DNA of 13,290 nucleotides from DAOTXK01 sp034435395 (GTDB lineage: Bacteria > Chloroflexota > Anaerolineae > Aggregatilineales > Ch27). This document shows positions 1-6,178 of this stretch, piece by piece. The notes under the pieces are model-generated. The model saw nothing but the letters and a program-made list of their open reading frames with translations. It had not been told where the DNA came from and ran no database searches. The stretch's first letter is position 1. Every line of letters begins with the position of its first letter. Location: the NCBI GenBank assembly GCA_034435395.1, contig DAOTXK010000034.1, positions 1-13,290 of the forward strand, written 5' to 3'. The position numbers were made by a program, and so were the translations under genes.

Positions 1-1193
1 GTGTTGGTGATCACGCGCGGCGTCCAGGTGGCGGTCGGCGGGGGCGTATCCGTGGGAGGCCCGACGGGCGACGGATTAAAGGGCACGATCTGCGGGGTCG
101 GCGTGAGGGTAGGCGTGGGCGACATGATCACCCCGACCACCTGGATAGCGGTGGGCGTGGGCTGGTTGCTGACGACAAAGGCCGCCCCGCCCCCGGCGGG
201 AATGCCGAGCAACAGCGCCATGATCGCCAGGAACAGCGCCCAGGATACCCACAGATTCCGCTGCTGGGGCATCAACCCCGCCCGACGGCCCGGCAATCGC
301 ACCCGTCCGCGCTCCAGATCGGTCACCACCGCGGGCAGACTGCGGTAACGCCGCCAGGGGTCCTTTTCCAGGCAGCGCTCGATGATGGCCACAAAGCCGC
401 GCGGCACCTCGCCGCGCAGGTTCGGCGTGACGTGATGCATCACCCGGCGCATGATGGCGGAATCGCTGGCGTCATCAAAGGGCAGCCGGCCGCTGGTCAT
501 CCAGAAGAACAGCACGCCCAGGCTCCAGATGTCGTCATCGATCTTGGGGCGCTGACCCTGCCACCGTTGCGGGCTGGTGAAGTTGGACAGGCTGAGCCGG
601 GCCGTGGTGGTGGAGAGGCGCAGCCCCTCCAGCAGGCGATATAACCCGAAGTCGGTGATCACCAGGCGGTAGTTGCCCGGTGTATCGGCGGGATGCGGCT
701 CCTGGTGGCGGGCGGCCTCGGCGGTGGGCAGGGTATCCGCGTCAGGCCCGGCGGGCTGGTCCGCGCCGTGTTTGGGGACGACAAAAATGTTGCTGGGCCG
801 GATGTCGCCGTGGATCACATCCTCCTGATGCGCCTCCGACAGGGTGCGGGCCAGCGAGACCGCCCACTGCTGGAAGGTCCTGAGGGGCAGCGGGCGGTGA
901 GTCGCCAGGTATGTGTCGAGCCGCTCGCCGCGGAGATACGGCATGACCAGATGCAGGCGGCCTTCGTGGGTGAAGGTGTCCAGGCAGGGGGCGATGGTCG
1001 GCAACGCCAGCTGGCGCAAAACAGCCGCTTCCTCGGTGAAGGTCGCCAGCTGGGCGGGGTCGATGGTCAGGCGGCGGTCCAGCGCACGGATGACGACGGT
1101 TTCGCCGGTCTGGGTATCCTCCGCCAGGAACACGTCGCCCAGCGGTCCCTGGGAAAGATATTCGCCTGAGCGGTAACGCTTATGCAGAATCAT
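1..1193 (-). CDS. Membrane-anchored Ser/Thr kinase-like protein, C-terminus cut by left edge
   Basis: I translated the minus strand from the ATG at 1193; it stays open for 397 codons to the window edge. Residues about 7-295 have the layout of a Hanks-type kinase: glycine loop SQGPLGDV (14-21), beta-3 strand VVIR (33-36), catalytic loop HGDIRPSN (128-135), DFG (181-183), SPQ in place of APE (207-209) and DDDIWSLG (219-226). A hydrophobic segment follows (about 314-341), then a Thr/Pro-rich tail (from about 344) presumably outside the membrane. This is the usual topology of bacterial receptor-type kinases: catalytic domain inside, one transmembrane helix, sensor or linker outside. Oddities: the ATP-anchoring Lys is Arg (R36), the catalytic-loop Lys is Arg (R132), the first loop Gly is missing, and there is a long insert before DFG. 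It may be a weak kinase or a pseudokinase. The family is clear; activity is uncertain. Confidence 0.88.
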   Translation of the reverse strand, partial: MILHKRYRSGEYLSQGPLGDVFLAEDTQTGETVVIRALDRRLTIDPAQLATFTEEAAVLRQLALPTIAPCLDTFTHEGRLHLVMPYLRGERLDTYLATHRPLPLRTFQQWAVSLARTLSEAHQEDVIHGDIRPSNIFVVPKHGADQPAGPDADTLPTAEAARHQEPHPADTPGNYRLVITDFGLYRLLEGLRLSTTTARLSLSNFTSPQRWQGQRPKIDDDIWSLGVLFFWMTSGRLPFDDASDSAIMRRVMHHVTPNLRGEVPRGFVAIIERCLEKDPWRRYRSLPAVVTDLERGRVRLPGRRAGLMPQQRNLWVSWALFLAIMALLLGIPAGGGAAFVVSNQPTPTAIQVVGVIMSPTPTLTPTPQIVPFNPSPVGPPTDTPPPTATWTPRVITN

Positions 1194-1228
1194 CGGGTCT
1201 CGCCGGGGATTGCGTGCGCTGGAGGCCA

Positions 1229-1256
1229 ATTATACCCGACGGACGGGCAAACCAAA
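1229..1256 (-). promoter_or_regulatory. Putative sigma70-type promoter of the kinase gene
   Basis: The minus strand reads a perfect TATAAT at 1229-1234. A weak -35 (TTTGGT, 1251-1256) lies 16 bp upstream. Transcription would start near 1222, giving a leader of about 28 nt before the kinase ATG at 1193. The -35 overlaps the poly-T end of the tRNA terminator, so the two units abut tightly. The -10 is convincing; the -35 is not. Confidence 0.5.
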
Positions 1257-1286
1257 AAGCGGCGGCTCCCTCAGGAGGCCACCGCC
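1254..1286 (-). terminator. Rho-independent terminator of tRNA-Leu
   Basis: On the minus strand, GGCGG (1282-1286) pairs with CCGCC (1261-1265). An inner CTCC/GGAG pairing surrounds a short loop, with a bulge between the two stems. The hairpin is followed by GC and five T (1254-1258). It lies 19 bp beyond the tRNA 3' end, as expected for a single-gene tRNA unit. Confidence 0.6.
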
Positions 1287-1304
1287 TGGGCGATCCGAAT
1301 TCGG

Positions 1305-1385
1305 TAGGGCAGGTGGGACTCGAACCCACACGGTAAAACCGGTAGATTTTAAGTCTACTGCGTCTGCCAGTTCCGCCACTGCCCC
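1305..1385 (-). tRNA. tRNA-Leu, anticodon UAA
   Basis: Read on the minus strand from 1385 to 1305, this folds as a class II tRNA. The acceptor GGGGCAG pairs with CTGCCCT (one G-U), the D-arm begins GCGGAACTGGCAGAC, and the anticodon stem GTAGA/TCTAC holds the loop CTTAAAA with anticodon TAA. A long variable arm (CGGT-TTT-ACCG) and the T-arm GTGGG-TTCGAGT-CCCAC follow. The discriminator base is A, the leucine identity element, and the 3' CCA is not encoded. The long variable arm, UAA anticodon and A73 together identify leucine. It has its own promoter upstream and a hairpin terminator downstream, so it is a single-gene unit reading UUA codons, which are rare in such a GC-rich genome. Confidence 0.97.
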
Positions 1386-1395
1386 GACTGTTTGA

Positions 1396-1424
1396 AGTGT
1401 AACAAAGGATGAGATTCGCGTCAA
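1396..1424 (-). promoter_or_regulatory. Sigma70-type promoter of tRNA-Leu
   Basis: The minus strand carries TTGACG (1419-1424), a 17-bp spacer and TACACT (1396-1401). The predicted start is about 1389, only a few bases before the mature tRNA 5' end at 1385. Spacing and position both fit a housekeeping promoter. Confidence 0.8.
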
Positions 1425-1483
1425 CGGCGACCGTCGGCGGGGTCGCATTTCATCCTGGGGGAGAGTGTCGGCAGCGGACGCAC

Positions 1484-1599
1484 GCACGGGGTTCAAAACC
1501 CTGTGCTGATCCCCGCTGGTAAGCGCATTGAAGGGGCTATTAGCGCCGATCCCGGCCCCTTCAGTGGGCTTGACGGCTCAGTCGGCGGCTTTGAGCCGT
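1484..1599. repeat. Cluster of three inverted repeats in the 1425-1760 gap
   Basis: The 336-bp gap between the methyltransferase stop and the tRNA promoter holds no credible gene; open frames here are shadows or GC-rich noise. It does contain three hairpin-forming sequences in a row. The first is GCACGGGGTT/AACCCTGTGC (1484-1506, loop 3 nt, one G-U). The second is TGAAGGGGC/GCCCCTTCA (1529-1563). The third is ACGGCTCA/TGAGCCGT (1573-1599). None has an adjacent T-tract. They may act as factor-dependent termination or RNA-stabilising structures at the end of the methyltransferase operon, which is transcribed toward them. Confidence 0.5.
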
Positions 1600-1760
1600 T
1601 GGCGTCACCCCCTCGGCCCTCAAGTGTCAGGCACCCATCGGCGGGGTCGGGGCGCGGGATCAACATCCTGCGGAGCCGGGCGACAGCGCTGCGGGCGCGC
1701 CAACCGGCGGGCCTGAACCCCGCGCCCAAGGGCCGCCGCAGGCTGGCTCTGGGCATCGCC

Positions 1761-2606
1761 TCAGACGCGGGCCTGCTGTGCGCGGCAGTACCGGATGTAG
1801 TTCATGGCGAATTCGTCCCGCCCCAGCAGCAGGTCGGTGGCCAGCACCACGTCGCGCACCCTGGCCACGTTGACGATGGGGCAGTTCACCCCGGCCATGA
1901 TCACCATAGGCAGGAAGGCGCGGTTGATCGTCTCGCGGTCGGGCAGGCCGTAGGAGACGTTGCTGGCGCCCAGGGCCAGGTTGACGCCCAGCTCGGCCTT
2001 CACCAGCCGGATGGCCTCCAGCGTGACGGCGGCGGCGGTGGAGTCAGCCCCCACGGTCATCGCCAGGCAGTCGATCAGGACCCGGTCGCGGGAGATGCCC
2101 AGCGATTCGGCCCGTTCCACGATCGTGCGGGCGATGGCCAGCCGCCGGGCCGCGTCAGTGGGGATGCCTTCGTCGTCCATGGTCAGGCCGATGACCGAGG
2201 CACCGTATTCGGCGATCAGGGGCAGGACTTCCGCCAGCGATTTTTCCTTGCCGTTGACCGAGTTCACCAAAGCCCGGCCCTCGTAAACCGCCAGCGCGGC
2301 CCGCAGGGCCTCCGGATTGGCGGTGTCGATGCTGATGGGAGCGTCCACCGCGGTCATGACCAGCCGGACGGCCTCCGGCAGCAGGGCGACTTCATCCACG
2401 CCCGCAGCGCCGACGTTCACGTCGATGATGTCCGCCCCGGCTTCCACCTGGGCGATGGCCTCCTGCCGGATGATGTCCAGCTGGCCTTCGACCAGCGCGG
2501 CGGTGAGCGCCTTCCGCCCGGTGGGGTTGATCCGCTCCCCGATCAGGCGGGTGGGGCCGTCGCCGATGATCACGGTCCTGGTGGCGCTGGATACGATAGT
2601 TTGCAT
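1761..2606 (-). CDS. Pterin-dependent (methyltetrahydrofolate) corrinoid methyltransferase
   Basis: This 281-aa protein is a cytoplasmic enzyme of the AcsE/MtrH/MtgA-like pterin-binding TIM-barrel family. Such enzymes transfer a methyl group between tetrahydrofolate (or another pterin) and the cobalt of a corrinoid protein. Visible family features are IGERINPTG (22-30), IDVNVG (61-66), ISIDT (91-95), VNSVNGKE (114-121), GLTMDDEG (140-147) and GASNVSYGLP (213-222); the Asp and Asn residues in these strands line the pterin pocket in known members. Length fits AcsE-type proteins (about 260-300 aa). The start is supported by AGGAG 8 nt upstream of the ATG. It lies 80 bp downstream of the corrinoid-protein gene on the same strand, its presumed methyl partner. 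Direction of transfer (demethylation feeding folate, or folate methylating a corrinoid) cannot be told from sequence. Confidence 0.9.
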   Translation of the reverse strand: MQTIVSSATRTVIIGDGPTRLIGERINPTGRKALTAALVEGQLDIIRQEAIAQVEAGADIIDVNVGAAGVDEVALLPEAVRLVMTAVDAPISIDTANPEALRAALAVYEGRALVNSVNGKEKSLAEVLPLIAEYGASVIGLTMDDEGIPTDAARRLAIARTIVERAESLGISRDRVLIDCLAMTVGADSTAAAVTLEAIRLVKAELGVNLALGASNVSYGLPDRETINRAFLPMVIMAGVNCPIVNVARVRDVVLATDLLLGRDEFAMNYIRYCRAQQARV

Positions 2607-2627
2607 CGGTCGATCTCCTGCCGGGCG

Positions 2628-2662
2628 AAAAATCAGCCCCTAAACGCATCCGTTTAGAGGCT
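2628..2662 (-). terminator. Intra-operon terminator/attenuator hairpin
   Basis: On the minus strand, AGCC-T-CTAAACG (2662-2651) pairs with CGTTTAG-G-GGCT (2646-2635) across a 4-nt loop. That makes 11 pairs with one mismatch, followed by GA and then five T (2632-2628). It starts 24 bp after the corrinoid-protein stop and ends 9 bp before the ribosome-binding site of the methyltransferase. It looks like a genuine factor-independent terminator placed inside a two-gene operon, so it probably lowers downstream expression. Confidence 0.7.
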
Positions 2663-2686
2663 GCATGAGCCACTGACGGTCCTGGA

Positions 2687-3322
2687 TTACGCCGCGCCGA
2701 TCAACTGCTTGGCCAGGCGCACGGCGCTGCTGGCGTCCGGGCTGTAGCCGTCCGCGCCGACCTGATCGGCATAAGCCTGGGTGACCGGCGCGCCACCGAT
2801 CATGACCTTAACCTTCCCCCGCACGCCAGCATCTTCCAGCGCCTGAATGGTGGTCTGCATGGCGGGCATGGTGGTGGTCAGCAGGGCGGACATGGCCACC
2901 AGGTCCGCGCCATCCTGGACCGCCTTCACAAAGGTCTCCGGCGAGACGTTTGAACCCAGGTCGGTGATGGCAAAACCCGCGCCTTCCAGCATCATCGAGA
3001 CCAGATTCTTGCCAATGTCGTGCAGGTCGCCCTGAACGGTGCCGATGGCCACCCGCCCCAGCGGTTTAGCGCCGCTTTCGATCAGCAGCGGTTTGAGCGG
3101 GGCCAGCCCGGCCTGCATGGCCCGCGCGGCGATCAGCATTTCGGGAATGTAAAACTCGCCGCACTCAAACCGCTCGCCGACCACCTCCATGGCCGCGATC
3201 AACGCCTGGTTAAGGATGGCCAGGGCATCGATGTTTTCAGCCAGGGCCTGCTGCACGCCGGCGGTGGTGGACGCTGCGTCACCCCGGATCACGGCTTCTC
3301 GAATGTCGTCCAGAATCGCCAT
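2687..3322 (-). CDS. Corrinoid (B12-binding) methyl-carrier protein, MtbC/MtmC-like
   Basis: This 211-aa protein carries cobalamin and shuttles methyl groups between methyltransferases in the cytoplasm. Residues about 1-85 form the helical B12-cap domain (FECGEFYIPEML, 52-63). Residues about 88-211 are the Rossmann-like B12-binding domain with DLHDIG (99-104; H101 is the expected lower cobalt ligand), SALLTTTM (145-152) and the glycine pair IGG (175-177). Size matches stand-alone corrinoid proteins of methylamine and methoxy-compound pathways. The frame is open to 3568, but AGGAGG (3328-3333) sits just before two consecutive ATGs (3325, 3322). The second has the better 5-nt spacing and begins MAILDDI. 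Upstream codons are repeat-like and lack family similarity. The methyltransferase follows on the same strand; no substrate-specific MtaB/MttB-type enzyme or reductive activase is in the window. Confidence 0.93.
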   Translation of the reverse strand: MAILDDIREAVIRGDAASTTAGVQQALAENIDALAILNQALIAAMEVVGERFECGEFYIPEMLIAARAMQAGLAPLKPLLIESGAKPLGRVAIGTVQGDLHDIGKNLVSMMLEGAGFAITDLGSNVSPETFVKAVQDGADLVAMSALLTTTMPAMQTTIQALEDAGVRGKVKVMIGGAPVTQAYADQVGADGYSPDASSAVRLAKQLIGAA

Positions 3323-3325
3323 CAT

Positions 3326-3825
3326 TTCCTCCTTTGGAGATGATATTCTTTGGGCAGAGTCACATACGCAGAGTATACGCGCTTTTATACCCGATCCGGA
3401 AGTGAGCAGGGCTAATGACTGCCGCCAACGGGCCGAGCGAGGGTGACGATCGCCCGTCAGCCGGCAGCCTGCCAGCGGGGCCATGAATCGCGACGCTCCC
3501 CCCGCGACGCGGGCGTCGGCGCGTAGCGGCGCGACGAGTCGCGCCGTTGCTGGGGCGTCGGCATCCATGCCGCCGCTACGATCAGGCGTCGAGCACTTGG
3601 GCTACAGCGATTGAAATCCGCACTAATTGGTTAAAGTTCATCATGGTGACGCGGCTGCCCAACGGGTGTCCTTCCCGGCTGAAAAGCAGCCCCCAACAAC
3701 CCGACCGGTAAACCCTGGGTCTATTATATGCCGTCGGCGACCGGAGGGCATTGATTTCCATCACCAATCCATCATAACAGACGGCGGGCGGGCGGCAAAA
3801 CGGCCCTGAACACGCCGCCATGGTA
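3326..3825. other. 500-bp intergenic region upstream of the corrinoid operon
   Basis: I see no convincing gene here. Small open frames overlap on both strands without a ribosome-binding site or family similarity. Promoter-like pieces read on the minus strand are TATACT at 3372-3377 and TATAAT at 3723-3728, both lacking a good -35. I looked for a cobalamin riboswitch, plausible for a B12-protein operon, but saw no B12-box in the leader. The notable content is the palindromic element at 3522-3580. The region probably holds the promoter of the corrinoid operon and the end of the antiporter transcript. Confidence 0.5.
3522..3580. repeat. Composite palindromic element
   Basis: A 9-bp inverted repeat, CGTAGCGGC (3522-3530) and GCCGCTACG (3572-3580), bounds two inner palindromes. 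One is GGCGCGAC-GA-GTCGCGCC (3528-3545), the other CGGCAT-CC-ATGCCG (3559-3572). The core motif GGGCGTCGGC occurs once just outside (3511-3520) and once inside the element (3553-3562, as GGGGCGTCGG...). The dense dyad structure resembles interspersed palindromic (REP- or MITE-like) repeats, but a single copy in the window cannot prove that. Confidence 0.6.
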
Positions 3826-6000
3826 TCATCCCTCGTGGGCTTGCGGCCCGGATGCTTCGCGCGCCAGCAGGGTTGGGGAGCTGGCGAGGTCGCCGTCCCC
3901 GGCCTCCCGCAGCACCTCCCCCAGCGATTTGTCCAGGTTCCGGATCATGCTGGGGATGGCCAGCATCAGGGCGTTAAGCTCGTGGGGCCGGGTCATCTGC
4001 TCGGCGTAAGCGGCGATGGAATCCAGGCGCTGGCTGAGCCGCAGGTGCTCCTCCTCGCTGAGCAAGCCGGTGCGCAACATCTGGGAAAGGGCGGCCCGCT
4101 GGCCTTGCAGCAACTCGCGCAGGACGAGCCGCGTCACCCGGAGGTGGACTTCCGGATGTTCGTTGATGGTGCGTTGCATGTCTCGCTCGGTGGTCTGGCG
4201 CAGGTCGGCCAGGAAAGGGCGCAGTTCCTCGGCGATGAACGGCTCGAAGGCCTGCCGGGAATCGACCAGCTCGTTCATGGTCTGGCAGGCGGCCTGCAAG
4301 AGGTAGGTCTTGGCCAGCTGTGCCGTCAGATGCGGCGAATCGCGCAGAATCTGGCGCAGGTCCCGCACCCGGTCCCACCGCCCGATCAGGCTGGAGAGGA
4401 TGGCGTACACCTGCTCGCTGGATTCGGCCTCTAACGACTGCTGTACCTGACTGACCAGTTCATCGATCTGCGCTTCGTAGGTGTGTTCGGTGATGAAGCC
4501 GCGCTGCTCCAATTCCAGCAGCGCCGTCCGCCGGTCGCGGACGATCTCGTTGAGGATGTACTGGGTGCGTTCGCGCAGCAGGTCCGGATCATCAAGCAAC
4601 AGGCGCTCCATCTCCGTCCAGTGCCGCTCCAGCGAATGCCTGACGGCATCCTGGAAGTTCTCCTCCAGCGTGGGGGGCAGCAGGTGCTGGCGGCTGAGGC
4701 GCTCGACCGTCTGCTGGGTGGTGGTGATCATCCGCAGACGGGCCAGCAGGTTCTCCCAGCGCTCCCGCGTCTCCGAGCGCCGGGTCAGCCCCAGTCGCTT
4801 CAACAGCGGCTTTATCGTCAGCCCGCCCACCACCAGCGAGAAGATCACATAACCCAGCGTGAGCGCCAGCACCGTTTCGCGGCGGTCAAAGCCCAGCGGC
4901 AGGCTCAGCGCCAGCGCCAGGCTGACCGATCCGCGCAGCCCGCCCCAAAACATCACCACATCCCACTGGCGCGGGATCGGATTGTTGCCAGCCAGCCGTG
5001 ACAGCGCCCCGACCGCCAGGACAACCAACGCCCGCGCCGCGACCACCATCACAATGCCCACCAGAATCGGGCCGACGCTGGCCCCCAGCAGCGGGATCGG
5101 CGACTCCAGCCCGATCAGCAAGAAAATGGCCGAGTTGATCAGAAAGGCGACCAGTTCCCAGAAATCGGCGATGCTGATCTGCGCCCCGACTGAACCTTGC
5201 CCGCCGGGCTGGGTGCTGCCCAGCGTCACCCCCGCCACCACCACCGCGATCACGGGCGAGACATGCAGGACTTCCTCCGCCAGCAGGAAGGTGCCGTAGG
5301 CCAGGATGATGGTCAGCGCGATCTGGATGGCGTTGTCGTCCGCCACCGTTTGGAAGATGGTGTTGGCCAGCATACCAATGGTGAAACCGGTCAGCGCCCC
5401 GCCGACCATGACCACGGCGAAACGCCCGATGCCTTCCGTAAGGTTGAACGTCCCGCCCACTGCCACGTCCATCAGGATGAGGAAGACGACGACCGCCACG
5501 CCATCGTTAAACAGGCTCTCCCCCTCCATCAGGACGCTGAGGCGCTTGGGCACGCGCAGTTCTTTGAGCAGGGCCAGCACCGAGACCGGGTCGGTGGCGC
5601 TGATCAGGCCGCCGAAGAGCAGCGCTATGGCCAGCGGCATCCCCAGCGCCAGATGAAGCCCCACCCCAATGATGCCCATCCCGATCAGCAGCCCTGGCAC
5701 GGCCAGCCCCAGAATGATCCAGATATTGTTCATCAAGTTGGAGAGATCGAGGTGATAGGCCGCCTCGAAGATCAGGCCCGGCAGGAAAACCAGCAGGATC
5801 AGGTCGGTGCTGAGGCCGATGGGAAAGACCGCTTGCAGGTAGGCCGGCCCGGCCAGGCTGATGCCGATGCCCGTCAGCACGAGGGCGATGGTATAGGGGA
5901 TGCGGATGCGCCGGGCGACAATGTACACCACCAGGGCTACCAGGATAAGCCCGATGATCTCCACTTCAACCCTGAGGGTCAGTTCTTCAGTAGGTGTCAT
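3826..6000 (-). CDS. CPA1-family Na+/H+ antiporter with long cytoplasmic C-terminal domain
   Basis: This 724-aa inner-membrane protein probably exchanges Na+ (or K+) for H+, serving pH and ion homeostasis. Residues about 12-400 hold around 12 hydrophobic helices with CPA1/NhaP-type signatures: VFLPGLIFEAA (71-81), SATDPVSVLAL (134-144), ESLFNDG (161-167, the Asn-Asp pair of the transport site) and FWGGLRGS (351-358). Residues about 405-724 form a charged, helical, soluble tail of roughly 320 residues, much longer than the core requires. It contains two similar stretches (471-518 and 615-662). I see no CNMP or TrkA/RCK nucleotide motif in it. The start at 6000 has only a weak upstream purine stretch (AGGCCC), but it precedes the first helix at a sensible distance. 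A promoter lies at 6086-6114. It is transcribed alone. Ion specificity is not readable from sequence. Confidence 0.92.
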   Translation of the reverse strand: MTPTEELTLRVEVEIIGLILVALVVYIVARRIRIPYTIALVLTGIGISLAGPAYLQAVFPIGLSTDLILLVFLPGLIFEAAYHLDLSNLMNNIWIILGLAVPGLLIGMGIIGVGLHLALGMPLAIALLFGGLISATDPVSVLALLKELRVPKRLSVLMEGESLFNDGVAVVVFLILMDVAVGGTFNLTEGIGRFAVVMVGGALTGFTIGMLANTIFQTVADDNAIQIALTIILAYGTFLLAEEVLHVSPVIAVVVAGVTLGSTQPGGQGSVGAQISIADFWELVAFLINSAIFLLIGLESPIPLLGASVGPILVGIVMVVAARALVVLAVGALSRLAGNNPIPRQWDVVMFWGGLRGSVSLALALSLPLGFDRRETVLALTLGYVIFSLVVGGLTIKPLLKRLGLTRRSETRERWENLLARLRMITTTQQTVERLSRQHLLPPTLEENFQDAVRHSLERHWTEMERLLLDDPDLLRERTQYILNEIVRDRRTALLELEQRGFITEHTYEAQIDELVSQVQQSLEAESSEQVYAILSSLIGRWDRVRDLRQILRDSPHLTAQLAKTYLLQAACQTMNELVDSRQAFEPFIAEELRPFLADLRQTTERDMQRTINEHPEVHLRVTRLVLRELLQGQRAALSQMLRTGLLSEEEHLRLSQRLDSIAAYAEQMTRPHELNALMLAIPSMIRNLDKSLGEVLREAGDGDLASSPTLLAREASGPQAHEG

Positions 6001-6085
6001 GCTGGGCCTATCCGGTTAACGGGGTCACTGGAAAACCAACCAGTGGACTGCCAGGAAGCAGAGCGCTGATTCCCGCTGCCCAATG

Positions 6086-6114
6086 ATTATAGGTCGTGTT
6101 GCCGGGTTTGGACA
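6086..6114 (-). promoter_or_regulatory. Putative promoter of the antiporter gene
   Basis: The minus strand shows TATAAT at 6086-6091, a 17-bp spacer and TGTCCA at 6109-6114 (three matches to the -35 consensus). Transcription would start near 6079, about 80 nt before the antiporter ATG at 6000. Confidence 0.55.
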
Positions 6115-6145
6115 GTTCAGACGCCCGGCGGACGTACCGGCGTGG

Positions 6146-6170
6146 GGCGTTCAAACGCCGGTCGTTTGAA
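6146..6170. repeat. Two overlapping, mutually exclusive hairpins
   Basis: GGCGTT-CA-AACGCC (6146-6159) overlaps TTCAAAC (6150-6156) paired with GTTTGAA (6164-6170), so only one can form at a time. They lie within 33 bp of the UPF0173 hydrolase stop (6179) and before the antiporter promoter, both on the minus strand. No T-run follows, so a classic terminator is not supported. Confidence 0.45.
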
Positions 6171-6178
6171 TGACCGCG

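Noticed and set aside
1503..2657. 384-codon plus-strand open frame
   Set aside because: It lies opposite the methyltransferase gene, is rich in Gly/Gln/His/Asp without a recognisable domain, and has no ribosome-binding site. It is a shadow of GC-rich coding on the other strand.
3326..3568. N-terminal extension of the corrinoid protein to the ATG at 3568
   Set aside because: The extension translates the palindromic element and has no family similarity, while AGGAGG directly precedes the ATG pair at 3322-3325.
3326..3720. Cobalamin riboswitch upstream of the corrinoid operon
   Set aside because: Expected from context, but I could not find the B12-box or the characteristic paired core on the minus strand; a covariance-model search would settle it.
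3582..3821. Possible small minus-strand protein (79 codons, or about 20 codons from MMNFNQL)
   Set aside because: There is no good ribosome-binding site, no recognisable motif, and a promoter-like TATAAT lies within the frame. Evidence is insufficient for a gene.
5197..6069. 290-codon plus-strand open frame opposite the antiporter
   Set aside because: Composition (His/Asp/Gln/Arg-rich) is the mirror of hydrophobic codons on the other strand; no start signal or domain.
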